Assembly (NCBI RefSeq): GCF_964340395.1
Contig: NC_135569.1
Location: forward strand, 6,443,040-6,507,039
Source: Glandiceps talaboti
Lineage: Eukaryota; Hemichordata; Enteropneusta; Spengelidae
DNA length: 64,000 bases
Direction of reading: 5' to 3'
Shown here: piece by piece, positions 21,090 through 61,136 of the stretch
How positions within the stretch are numbered: the first letter of the stretch is position 1
Layout: each line of letters opens with the position of its first letter
The notes under the pieces: generated by a model
Database searches by the model: none
What the model saw: the letters and a program-made list of their open reading frames with translations, nothing else
What the model was told of the DNA's origin: nothing
Made by a program: the position numbers and the translations under genes

Positions 21090-21970
21090 AATTACGGAAT
21101 ATGTCGACAGAAAGATCAGGTCAGTACCAAGCCCTATTTAAGCTACTTCGAAAAGTGCTGTTTGGCGTGAAAATATAATTTCTAGAGTTTACAACCTGTT
21201 GAGAGAAATTAATGTTCTTGTGGCACGTTGAGGGCGCTCTTGTAGGGAGCAGTATTGGTCAATAGTTGGACAGCTTCAGTGTAAACGCTGTCACCATGCG
21301 AGCAACCATCAACTTTTTGCTTTGATGCTTTGTGTTTGTGAGTAGGAAAGGTAAAAGAGGGCACAGTGCTGCTGATTTTAGTTAAGTCCACTTTTCCTTC
21401 AACTAGTTTTTTCGAGTAAGTTTACATGTACAAAGTACCAGATAACTCATTCGTATGTAGTTCGCCAATGTGTAAGCCAATGGTAGGTGCCTACGCTTTT
21501 CCAGAGCTTAATTGTTTTCCCAAAGAGAAAGGTATGCTATCTCTGGTTTTCAGTGCGAGGCTGGCATTATCTCCCAGATGTGACAACAATTGATGTGTAA
21601 TCACTTTTGTCTTTTGTGTATGTGTGGTATTAAAGCCTGGTGGCAGTGTGACCAACCAAGAATGTAAATAACTTGTAGGTGTAAGATTTGTGAGTGAAGC
21701 CATGAGTGCAATCAGAACTAATTGTAATTGTCGGCGGAAAAATCAGGTCTTTACCGACCACCTAGCTACTTCAAAAAGTTTCTGGTCTGGCGAAAAATGA
21801 TAGTTGTGTCGACAGAAAAATTAGGTCTTTACCAACCACCTAGCTACTTCAACAAATCTTAAGTTTTGGCGGGACATAATTTGGTTGTGTCGTCAGAAAA
21901 ATCAGCTCATTAACATTTACCAAATTTCAGCCACCTAGTTACTTCGAAAAAGTCTCGGAATCTACAACGT
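21090..21970. repeat. Degenerate tandem repeat, unit about 80 bp, flanking a decayed frame
   Basis: Units with 'gtcgacagaaa', 'tcaggtctttacc' and 'cacctagctacttc' occur at about 21100, 21730, 21815 and 21890. The first is separated from the others by 21180-21720, which carries the frame annotated at 21209-21703. Confidence 0.6.
21209..21703 (-). pseudogene. Decayed reading frame of unknown origin
   Basis: On the minus strand a single frame runs from an ATG at 21703 (MASLTNLTPTSYLHSW) to a stop at 21209, about 164 codons, interrupted by one TAG and one TAA in the middle. Composition is protein-like, with no simple repeat and good Ser/Thr/Leu/Lys balance. I do not recognise the family. It sits downstream of the VWA5B 3' end on the same strand and is flanked by copies of a tandem repeat. 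It could be a retrocopy fragment, a captured exon or chance. Confidence 0.25.
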
Positions 21971-22393
21971 GTCAATAGAATTGTAAATAGTTTATGATAT
22001 AAAATTATTGCGGAAAAATGAACATAATAGCGATAACCATCACAAATGCCCAGACGCTTTCATAAATTGTTTCGGTACAAAAGCTAAAAATATGGTACTG
22101 TTACTTTTCACGACTCCAATCAAAACACCGGAAATGCAATCGTGTTCATGCGTTGAAGATCATGAAACCTGATATCCGTTCGATGTCTGGTACATCGACG
22201 TTCCAACCCAACGCACATGAGATCTTTCAGCATTATTTCAGAAAATATCGATTTTCTTTTAACAAAAATCACACGGATTACTCTTATTTCTAAATTGAAG
22301 CCAATAGTGGTTTGAAAGTGATTACATTGACAATTATTTCATAAAATATAAGTCTTATCTTCATAATTCTTTTATCACATGTTAGTTTGATGA

Positions 22394-50556
<28,163 letters not shown>

Positions 50557-50586
50557 GATGAACAATGATCAACATCTCTCTACAAG

Positions 50587-53279
50587 CTGTACATAAGAAA
50601 AAAAACTATGTTAAATCATTCACTTGGTCTATGGTAAAGAGTAGTATGCAGCTTAGTGTTACTTTGTCCAAGAAAATTCAAAACTATTCATAGTTAACAT
50701 CAAGAACACAATCTGTGGTCACCGTACACATTTTTGAATATAGAACAACATTTTAGAATCCAATATGGCCACTGAATACTGTATTAACTCTGTTGGTGTA
50801 TAGAAGTATGTCGATTAATTCAAAACAAGATGGACACCAAATCTATTCCAAAAAGACAAAGAATAGGTTTTCACATGGCCAAATGTGGAGAGGTTATAAA
50901 ACTTTGTATGGAAATTGGTCCCCGAGGTATCCTGATGCATCTTATATATGCATAATAATTTTCAAAAGATTTCATTCTTTGGTATTTGAAGTCATTGTTT
51001 ATCAATGACGTCATAGAAAACATATCATTGGGCCAATCACGTGAACATTGTTTCTTTTATCACAAATAAAACAGATGAACTAAAACCTGCAGCTAATAGT
51101 ACACGGTTGAAATTATTACAAGAACATGAAACTATAGGTTTCGACAGCGATATTTAAAGATCCACCATGGCAAACAATTCTAGGCGAATGATGAAAAGAA
51201 CACCATTCTTATACTACAGTCAATCAGGAAGCTGTACATATTTCATTTCGTATATGTCAATACAATACAGGAAACTCATGAACGAAGATGACTATATTAT
51301 ATTGTGTATTTTGAGAGGTCATTAAGTTTTTTTAAAACATGAAAGCTATTAAATATAAGAGTGCGTATAATATTACCACTCGTACTGTTACATTTATATT
51401 TCAAAAGAAAGACAAAACTGTCCTCAAAAGGAGCACAGGGAATATTTTATACATCCATGGTTACGAGCATATTTTCCACATTTTAAAAACCACAACTTGA
51501 TCACCAAGATATTCCACAGAAAGCTGAACTATTTATACCCATTTAAGGTTGAAAACATGGATAAATAATATGTTTATTACATGGCTTTTGCTAGAGTATA
51601 TGTGATAATGTATTGTGTAATTCTGTACTCAGTAATAAGACGATCAATCATATTATCATATTATATTGACTCTACACAAAGGATTTAGTTATATTAGGTG
51701 ATGACAAACGCTGACGATAAAGGGGGAAATGATACGCTGTGAATTCTCTATGTTTAATGAAATACTTGGATGTTATTAAACGAGATAAAATGCGTTAGGT
51801 TCACTCAGTTTCTCTTATTAGTATTGAGTTGGCATTGAGCAGAAACTTAGGCGGAAGTGACGTATTGGCCTTGTTCGGGAACTTCCGTTAAACGTGTCAT
51901 CAGTTGCCTGAATTGTCCTACAGTTACAATGACCATAGAAACAGCTGTTATCTCATATAAGATCCAAGTTTTTATTACATGCAGAGAATTCACAAAGTAT
52001 CCTTCTCTTTTAACAAGACAGACTAATAATTTACAGTGGATACAGAGTTGCTTTATAGTTATTGTCTGAGGTACATGTCATGAATATTCCTTGATCTGAC
52101 ACAACCTTTCTTGTCCTTTACCAAATAAAAGCTCTTTTAGATAGACACCATATGGTAACGCGAATACCTTCACCAACGCTGAGCAGTTCCCCTTATTGGA
52201 TAGCTAGTACATACAAAACAAATATCAAAGGATACCGCCCTCAAGGGTTGGAGCGCGATAGACGGTGGTTGTAATGTAATAGTGTAAAGAAAAGTGTCGT
52301 TCAGAACCGGAAGGGGGTCCGGAAGCGGATTTCAGTCAAACCTTATAAGGTATACACATAGGAATCGCATACAGATAACTAAAAATCTTTATAAAAAATA
52401 AAATAACACAAGATATTCTCAGCTGGACAAAGGACAACTGGTAAACATAAAGGATTTTTTTTATCAGCGGACTAAGACCAGCCCGTTTTAAACGTCATTC
52501 ATTTCTCAATGTGAAAACAAAGAGTACTTATGAAAGGTGTTGATATTTTATGTGGTCCAAAGAATAATCATAATTACAATATTCTGGATCTGTTTTTGAA
52601 ATGTAAGACTTACCCTGCATAATATTCATAATAAAAAAAGTAAATGTTAAAAAAATGACAACACCTTATTATAAAGACTTCGTAGAATGGTTAATTCTTA
52701 CTCGAATTGAGAACATAAAGTGATAGCTTATCTTAGCATTCTCAACTGTATTCGAAATTGAAGATAACACATTTATTATTCACTATATAAATGTAGTGAT
52801 GCACTGATCCAAATCTAGATGCCAAGGTAATGAATTTATATTCAATTTTACAAAGATTGCAATATCCATGAATCCTGATTCTTGCTCATTTATAAACATA
52901 TTTCAAGTACATTTATGCCACACACCAAGCAAGTTAGTTTAATTGGCATATTCACATTTTAGACCTAACTTTCCTTGACTTAATCCGGTACACGAAAGAT
53001 TACCTTCAAATCTAAAAGGAAATTTTGAATTATAATATGCCATATTTTTTCCATGCATCAATTTATCTTGATTGGCAATGATGTAATAAGATTTTATCTG
53101 AACGAAATTAATGATCGTAGTAAAGAAAATATGCATACATAAATCAACTGTGTGTTATTTTCATACTTAACAACTCAGCGGACCTACACGTACCATTTTA
53201 ATATCAATGTGAATGTTGATGCTCAAATACATAGACCTCAGCAAAATTTCGTTAGGCACATATTAATACTAAATGTAAC
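50587..53279. other. Upstream of VWA5B, no features seen
   Basis: This should contain the VWA5B promoter and any non-coding first exon, but I cannot locate either from sequence. No repeats or coding segments were recognised. Confidence 0.5.
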
Positions 53280-53402
53280 GTTTAAAGTTACCATATGGAT
53301 GGCAAATGGGTATTTATTCTGGATTTTTAATTCTTAAGATATATGTACTGTGTTTTCCTACTTGTAAAAACATTGTTTGTAACTCAATAAATTACAGAAA
53401 GC
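53280..53402. mobile_element. TTAA-bounded MITE, left-end fragment
   Basis: It starts TTTAAAGTTACCATATGGAT and follows the left arm of 4485-4830 ('gggtatttatt', 'ctacttg', 'tttgtaactcaataaatt') before ending. Confidence 0.6.
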
Positions 53403-53961
53403 TAAAACCTGGGCCGAAATTTCCGGGGATCCAGTATGCTTCATCAAATCGCCCTGTAATCAGTATTCCTACAAATAATTCATAGATTGATTTTACTGGC
53501 ACGAAAGAAGAGATGTCAGTTGAGGTTTACGTTTTTACAATATCTAAAATGGTGGACTCTAGTTAAGTTACAGCGAGTTAAAAATACGCCAAACTCAACT
53601 TTTGCATAAGCGGATATGTACAATCTGTCAGCTGGAGTTTGAAAGCTACGTTTTATTTATTGATGTAGTACAGTCTAGTAACTAATGGATATACAATATC
53701 ATGTCTGGCAGCGCAGAAAGGAACAGTAATCTAAAGGTTTCTCTTACGGAAGGCATTCAGTTTACATCTTGTAATTCTCCTTAATTATGTAGTGACTCGA
53801 AACCAGTATTCCACTGGTGACTGTATATGCTTGATGTGGTTGGTGTCACTTAATTATGGCGTATCTGTATTAAGATGTACTAATTAAAACATTTATCACA
53901 GCTAAAATGTATACGCATGTAATATTGATTATGGCAACCCGTGGTAGCTATTATTGTCTCA

Positions 53962-53989
53962 TACATACATACATACATACATACATACA

Positions 53990-54018
<29 letters not shown>
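53962..54018. repeat. (CATA)n repeat
   Basis: About 14 uninterrupted units. Confidence 0.95.
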
Positions 54019-54020
<2 letters not shown>

Positions 54021-54475
54021 TAACTTAGAAGCATTTAGTATTATCAAGCAACCCAATTTAGTGTACATTTTACAGTACGCCATATATCTCTTACATGTTC
54101 AGAATAGTTCCACAAAACCCGTGTGTTAATGTGTTGCTATATCTATTGTATACTGCATAGTATTCCTTTCTACACGACGCAGCTCATGTTATTTAGTCAA
54201 GGAATATTCGAAAATAAAATTTAGCTCAAGAGAATGTAAAAAATACGTGACCGAATATATGGTAAAGTCTCCACGGAGAAGGAAATATTAATGAAGAAAA
54301 ATGTAATTATTCCCATAAGTCTAGAGTCAATAATAACTTCCGCCGATAATATTTCTAATGCAATATTGGCATTATAATTACCAGTATGGCAGATATCTAG
54401 CTAGCCGTGTTAACTATGATTTCAAACCCCGATAAGCTCCAGGCTATTCTAAGAGGATAACATGTCATATGATAT

Positions 54476-56162
54476 CAGGGCATGTCTTTTGAAAATGGCA
54501 GGAGAGCTAAAAATCACTCTCCTGAAACCATCCAGGCGAGTGGTAGGCGAGTGATTTCATACCTCTCCTCAAAATAGTCAGGCGAGTGAAGAAAAACATT
54601 TCATTTTCATTTCTATTTGTATTTTCAAATGGCCAGTTGGCTCCGAATAAATAAAATGGAATAAAAAAACCCACACATTTAAAAAATGTATGCAAAAATA
54701 TATTTATAAGTAACAGTTCGTTTGGTTATTTGTACAACAATTATTATTGCAACAATTTTGTTAAGTCTGTGCACATCAAAATCTTGAAAAAATATTAAGT
54801 TTTTTGTTGTGACTACAAGTAGTGCAATACAAAAATATGTTTTTAATTTCAAATTCTAACTGGTCTTGTTTTCTTAGAACGTTTTTATAAAAACATCCTA
54901 CCTGAATATCTCCTCCGGAACAATTTATAGTCGCTACAAAGTACATGTTTTGGAGGGCATTGAAGAAACCACCACTTCTATTTCGCTTAAAATGCAGCTA
55001 ATTCAAACTTGAGATTGTTCAAAACTATAATGAATTGACAAAAACTAACGTACCCCAGATGACAAATGCCTCCTGATGTTGAGCTTTGACGTTGACGTTA
55101 AATTGCTTGCTAATTTGTAACCATTCACTCGATCGAGACAATAAAACACGTAACCCCACCTTGTACCTGCACACGGATCCGACGACCGGTGTCGCCGACT
55201 AAAGTAGCTAGATCCATTCACGTCTGAGCAGCAGACCTACTTTGTTTTAGAAATCACGACAAGGCGAAAATTCGAGCAAATATTGTATATGTTACAGCAG
55301 TCGATAAAGTCATGGAGGTAAAACAGACGTGGTCGGCAGTTGAATAGATCATCGGACAAAAACAATGAAACTGCGTGTTGGAGATTATGAAATAAAAACC
55401 CGGGAATTTCTCTGAAAACTGCACGAGAATAATAAGATAAGATGGGAAAAATGTCGACTTTTTATTTTTATTTTGTAAAATAATCGATCTTATTTTATTG
55501 TCATTCTTTCAATGCCCTCCAAAACATCGCCAAGCTATTGTCGGAACTCTGGGCATGTACTTTGTGTAGCGACTATAAATCGCAGTTGTTGTTCATGTTC
55601 CGGAGGAGACATTCACGTAGGATGCCGGATAGTCTCCAAAAACCCCGTTCTAACAAAACTAGGCCGATCGGAATTTAAAACTAAAAACTCATCGATGGAT
55701 TGCTGAAAACGAGAACTCCAAACAGTCATCGTATCAATCGTAATTGCGCAATTTGCAATGATGCGTTTAAAGTTGAAATCTCCACGCATACTGAGCTGAT
55801 CAATATTCATGATATGCCATGACATCATGCATGTCCCGCTTCGAATACGTCACTATTTTTCCCATATAAGGGTAGTGCAATGCAAATTTCAGATACATAT
55901 ATAGGTCATGAATGACAGCGCTGACTTCAGCTGGAGATCGACGATTATGAACATGGAAGTGTTCCACGCTCCCACCACGTAATTTTACCGAACAAACGTT
56001 GATTTTTATAGTAACCACATACTGAAAAATGATTTAAAATAACATCAGGCTGTTGTACAGGTTCGTTGGGGCCCAGGCGAGTGGAAAATCGCTCTCGTGG
56101 ATTTTAGTTTGCGCGAGCGGTAGGCGAGCGGAGCGATCGCTCGCCTCAAAAGGCATGCCCTG
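54476..56162. mobile_element. 1.69-kb TIR DNA transposon (hAT-like), probably non-autonomous
   Basis: Termini CAGGGCATGTCTTTTGA and, reverse-complemented from the right end, CAGGGCATGCCTTTTGA match at 16 of 17 positions and are flanked by a direct TGATAT on both sides (54470-54475 and 56163-56168). Several AGGCGAG/GGCGAGTG motifs crowd both subterminal regions, as transposase-binding repeats do. CAGGG termini recall hAT elements, though a 6-bp target duplication is not the usual 8. Inside, two minus-strand frames (55800-56018 and 55613-55828) overlap and look protein-like but match nothing I know. Confidence 0.7.
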
Positions 56163-57254
56163 TGATATGCATTATTTTATGCCATCTACTATTTGGTTTT
56201 AGATTTAATGAATTCCAATATTCACTGTCGATGTTAGACATATGCTATTTTGATTGCGATTCACTTCGTCCCAATTTCAACTCGCCCCATTTTCAACGAG
56301 TTGATCCGTCACCTGCTATTTTTACATAAGTGTTTTGTATCTCTTTAATGCGGAAGTTATGTGATTTGTATTTTTATTTTTTTGTGTGAAATATTCATGT
56401 GATCTATATATCTTGACAGTTACCTATTTTTCACTTACGAGCGAGGTTGATAATTGATAATTTTACACACTTGTACAGAGGTTGATAATTGTACATAGAG
56501 GATTTCTAGAGTGCTTTTTGCGACAGTTCTTAATATGCTGTAGAACGTTAATGAAGCAAAGCGTCCGGCACATGGTACTTCACTCTTATTTGATATAGAC
56601 CAAAAGACACTTAACATTCGCATAAGTCATGGAAAGGTAAAGAATCAGCATCACAACACATTGTACTAAGATCAATATCAGAATGAAATTTAAATGTGAC
56701 ACGAATAAAGTGCAGAGAAATAAGGTCGTTTGCGTATCTCACCTTTTGCCTACATAGGGTTGGTTAATTCTATCACATTGGCATGCCCATTAACAATTGT
56801 CATCAAGTGCGTTTTTAGCTACACGGCTTGAATCAAATGTAGTACACTCGTCGTCAACTTCTCATGTTTTGAGTATAATGTGTGCTGCCTTTCTACTTAC
56901 ATGTGTATATATGGCATCACTGAAACGTACATGCGCAGACGTGTTCGTTTTGTGTAATGCGTTGCGAAATGATACGTAATGTTATCATAGATAATATGTC
57001 AAAACTATTGTTATTGGCTGTACAGGTATATGAGTCCATTGACGTGACGTTATTTATAATTAGAAAGACACTGCTGGCGATGATGAAGACTTTATGTTCG
57101 CTTCAAGGGTGAAAACAGCAGTGCCATTAATTATTACCTATGAACATAAATGTTACCCGCGGCTTAAATGGCACAATGGAAGTCATCACTAAATAGCATT
57201 TCGGCTGAATCAGATTAACTTTTTTATACTGTATATATCTTCGCATACAATCAG

Positions 57255-57353
57255 ACAGACAGGAAAATAAACAGACAGACAAACAAGGAGGCAGGCAGGC
57301 AGGCAGACACACACACGCACACACATGTCGCGCACACACATTCATTCATTCAT

Positions 57354-57388
<35 letters not shown>

Positions 57389-57395
57389 ATCATAC

Positions 57396-57426
<31 letters not shown>

Positions 57427-57602
57427 CATACATACATACATACATACATGTACGTACGTACGAACGTGCGTACGTACGTATGTACATACATACATACATA
57501 CATACATACATACATACATACATACATACACACATACATACATACATACATACATACATACATACGGTACGTACATACATACATACGGTACGTACATACA
57601 TT
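57255..57602. repeat. Compound repeat (GGCA)(CA)(TTCA)(TCCA)(CATA)(CGTA)(CATA)
   Basis: Includes palindromic (CGTA)n cores and two 'cggtacgtacatacat' repeats near the right end. Confidence 0.95.
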
Positions 57603-57832
57603 CGTTATTTGATACATTTATAAAGAAAAACATTAATATCATGCATATTTGGACAAATATTCTTATCATATTCAGCAGTCAAAAGTTTGTTATTAACAGC
57701 AGGGTGGGCATCGCAAATTTAGCCCTTTCCTTTTCAAAGTCGCCGTGTGCTAAGTATTATCATTTTCGTCAACAGGATAAACAACGCAACAGCACACACT
57801 GATGACAACCTTACAACTATGGCGGGATAAGG

Positions 57833-58207
57833 TTTAGGCCTAAAAGAAAATTGTTTGGTTTCGGTTACCCGACCCCACCTAGTTTTTCACTGCCGACTCT
57901 AAACTTTTTTATGTATTCAAGAAAAAAAAGATAAAATCGCGAAAAATGTGAAGTCTCGCGAGAAATGGAGGATTTGACATCATCTTAAAAAGACAGTATA
58001 AAGCTGTCCTTCCAATCGGTAATGGCTGTGCATCTGGTGAGAAGAAACCAATAACACAGAGACCATATGGAAAACAACGGAAAACATAACTACCTGAACT
58101 AGACACTCGCACATGAAAAAAAATATGTATGAAAAAACAATCTACCTACCCCACCTATTCTAAAATCCAGCGTAATTTGAACCACATAATATTTTTTGCT
58201 AAGCCTT
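57833..58207. mobile_element. TIR-MITE family C, full copy 2
   Basis: The left end 'tttaggcctaaaagaaaatt' and the right end 'atattttttgctaagcct' form the TIR. The body aligns with 31270-31640 in the same orientation. Confidence 0.75.
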
Positions 58208-59131
58208 ATAGTAGACATTTCTAGTTGCTATGTACTGTTAGTAGACATACATTGTATCCTTGTAAAAGCAGGAAATAGTATTACCTTGTAATATACGATA
58301 ATTGGGTAGTCTTTACATGGTCAAATAACACTTTTTGCATCAAAACAGATGTAACATGACACATATCACGATCGAGGTGGACTATTTTTGGATGCATTGT
58401 AAGACCTCGCCAATTATATATCTAACAACATATAATAGTGTACAGGATACGGAAAGTCAAAAAGGAAGCGACATTTGGCTTTGTACATTATTTGCTTACA
58501 AAAGAAATCCTCTTTTATGTATATCTTACCTTAAAAATTCAGGTGTTAAGTTCTTATAAGTTTATTTCAATCAAAGGACCCAAAGAAAATCAAACGACGA
58601 GATTAAGATAATTAAATACTTTGCCTCATCAATATAGATTAGTATGGCCGGATAAGATCTTGTATCTGTTACTTTCTTGTTCCAGACCACCATTTTAATC
58701 AATGTATTTTCTAGTTTCACGTTTCTTGATTTTGTCAGCAGGGATAGAAATACATCATATTTGAAATATGAACTTTACTCTCACCAATTCATGTAGTGAT
58801 GGGAGCTCTCATTTTAAGTTCTGTATGTTGCCACCTAGCACTTCACTTCATGTATTTTATCAGTTCTTCTGAACATAAATTGCAGGAAATTCGTTCAGTC
58901 ACTTTCAAAAATTCACACACGCCTTCTTGGATATGCTGTATGTATATCCATACAATGACGCAGACTCTTATACATAGCTTGCTCTTCTTCACCTAAGAAT
59001 ATTCCATTTTTCGATATTTTACGAACTAGTCCTTGGGGCGTTAAGGTTCGTCAACTTGAAGACTGTTCGATTACCACATTATGAAAGCTTGAAACAAATG
59101 CATTCCTTATGTTTTTGTCTGTGAATGTGTT

Positions 59132-59410
<279 letters not shown>

Positions 59411-59665
59411 GCGTCTGTGCCTGTCGGTATGTCTCTCTCTGGCTTTCTTGTGTTTGTGTCTGTCTATGTCTCTCTGTCTGTCGCTGTCTAACTATCTGTC
59501 TGTCTGTCTGTCTGTTTGTTTGCCTGTCTTATCTGTGTGTATATGTGTATGTGTATGTGTGTGTTTGTACTGAAAAGGTAGATGTTCTTGCTTGTAAAAT
59601 TACAACAATAAAATATATCCAAATTAAATTAGGAAATTCAAATATGGTCGCTACTTGTACAGCTT

Positions 59666-59919
59666 CAATAGGGAACTTGTGATCCACACTGAGCATGCTC
59701 AGACGCAAAGGACTATGGGATTATCTGCGGTTATAGTAATACCTAATCTGGAGCTACCGCTAAAATTAACCTCCCACAATGGTCAGGGTAACTATGAACT
59801 AATTATTTGTGGTTACACACAATGTATCATCATTGTTTACAGTACTAATTGATTAGTATTTATTATCACATTCCCCATGATGCAACATTGAACATGGCGG
59901 GTTTGCAAGTTCCCTATTG
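59666..59919. mobile_element. Short TIR element (254 bp)
   Basis: CAATAGGGAACTTG at the left is exactly inverted at the right (CAAGTTCCCTATTG). Further partial pairing continues inward. No coding capacity. Confidence 0.6.
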
Positions 59920-60726
59920 CCTTAGTGTTACGAGAAAATCAGAGAACCGGTGGAAACCTGCATTGTTTGATAGGGTATCAACCTGTTCACATACAGAACA
60001 GGGACATTTTTAATTAAACCCACCCGTCTGTGAACGTATTGAAACCCAGACTGCAGTGGGCAGACAAGCTACCCACTCGACCACTGACAATCCCTAGATT
60101 AGCGTGTTCCAACTTCAATATGACCATCAATGGTGACGTTGGCACATTCAATAACTGATAAAACTGTGACATCTAATGGCCGAACATGAAATGCGAGTAA
60201 ACGGCAAAGGTCTAACTGATAATTACACAATGCACTAATAGATTGACGATCTAACATTTTGCCTTTTCTAGTGCATATCAATAAATTGATTGGCCGTTTG
60301 ATGTTGTGGATTCTAACGACCAGCAGGACGCTTGCATAACATTATTACTGAAAAGAGAAAATTATAGTAGCCATATTTGATAAAAGGATGATTGTCGTGA
60401 GACACGACCTATTCACGTAGCAAAGTTGCTCTCACAATTTCACGCCAATTTATGGTAAAATGTTATGACTATTTGCTTTATGTGACCGAGTAGTGTGACC
60501 TTTCGATCTCTACAAGAAAGGTGCATTCAATTTGTGCTTGTGGTGATTTTGCCAACTGTGAAAAATATATACGGCAATTGGCGAAAATGCTTTAAAATCT
60601 GGAGTTCATCTTGTCGACTTCTGCCACATATAATTAGATAACTGTTATATGTGAGTATGTGCATGTGTGTGTCTGTGTCTATATGTGTGTGTTTGTTTGC
60701 GTGCGTGCGTGCGTGCACGAAAGGAC

Positions 60727-60933
60727 GGAAATACGTACGTACGTACATACATACATACATACATACATACATACATACATACATACATACATACATACGT
60801 ACGTACGTACACACACACATACATACATACATACGTGCGTGCGTGCGTGCGTGCGTGCGTACGTACATACGTACGTATGTACACGCACGCACGCCCGCAC
60901 GCACATACATACATACATACATACATACATACA

Positions 60934-60965
<32 letters not shown>

Positions 60966-61100
60966 CATACATACATACATACATACATACATACATACAT
61001 ACATACACACACATATACATACATACATACATACATACATACATACATACATACATACATACATACATACATACATACATACATACACACATACATACTG
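60727..61100. repeat. Compound (CATA)n(CGTA)n(CGTG)n(CACG)n repeat
   Basis: About 375 bp of alternating purine-pyrimidine tetranucleotides, with self-complementary (ACGT) blocks near 60735, 60800 and 60865. Confidence 0.97.
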
Positions 61101-61136
61101 CAGTTGATACATATAGATCACATACATATGACTTAA

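Larger units (their letters stand above)
14554..22393. other. Intergenic interval between the convergent ALG3 and VWA5B genes
   Basis: This 7.8 kb between two stop codons holds both 3' UTRs and repeats: dispersed repeat B (14722-14905), a 42-bp tandem duplication (16496-16583), an (ATC)n/(ACC)n tract, a poly-C/poly-A run (17427-17457), an inverted repeat (17505-17670), a partial TIR-MITE (20600-20735) and a degenerate tandem repeat with a decayed frame (21090-21970). From about 17.7 to 20.6 kb I see nothing recognisable. Confidence 0.7.

Noticed and set aside
55512-55706. 64-codon cysteine-containing plus-strand frame
   Set aside because: It lies inside the TIR element, antisense to longer protein-like minus-strand frames, and has no supporting motif.
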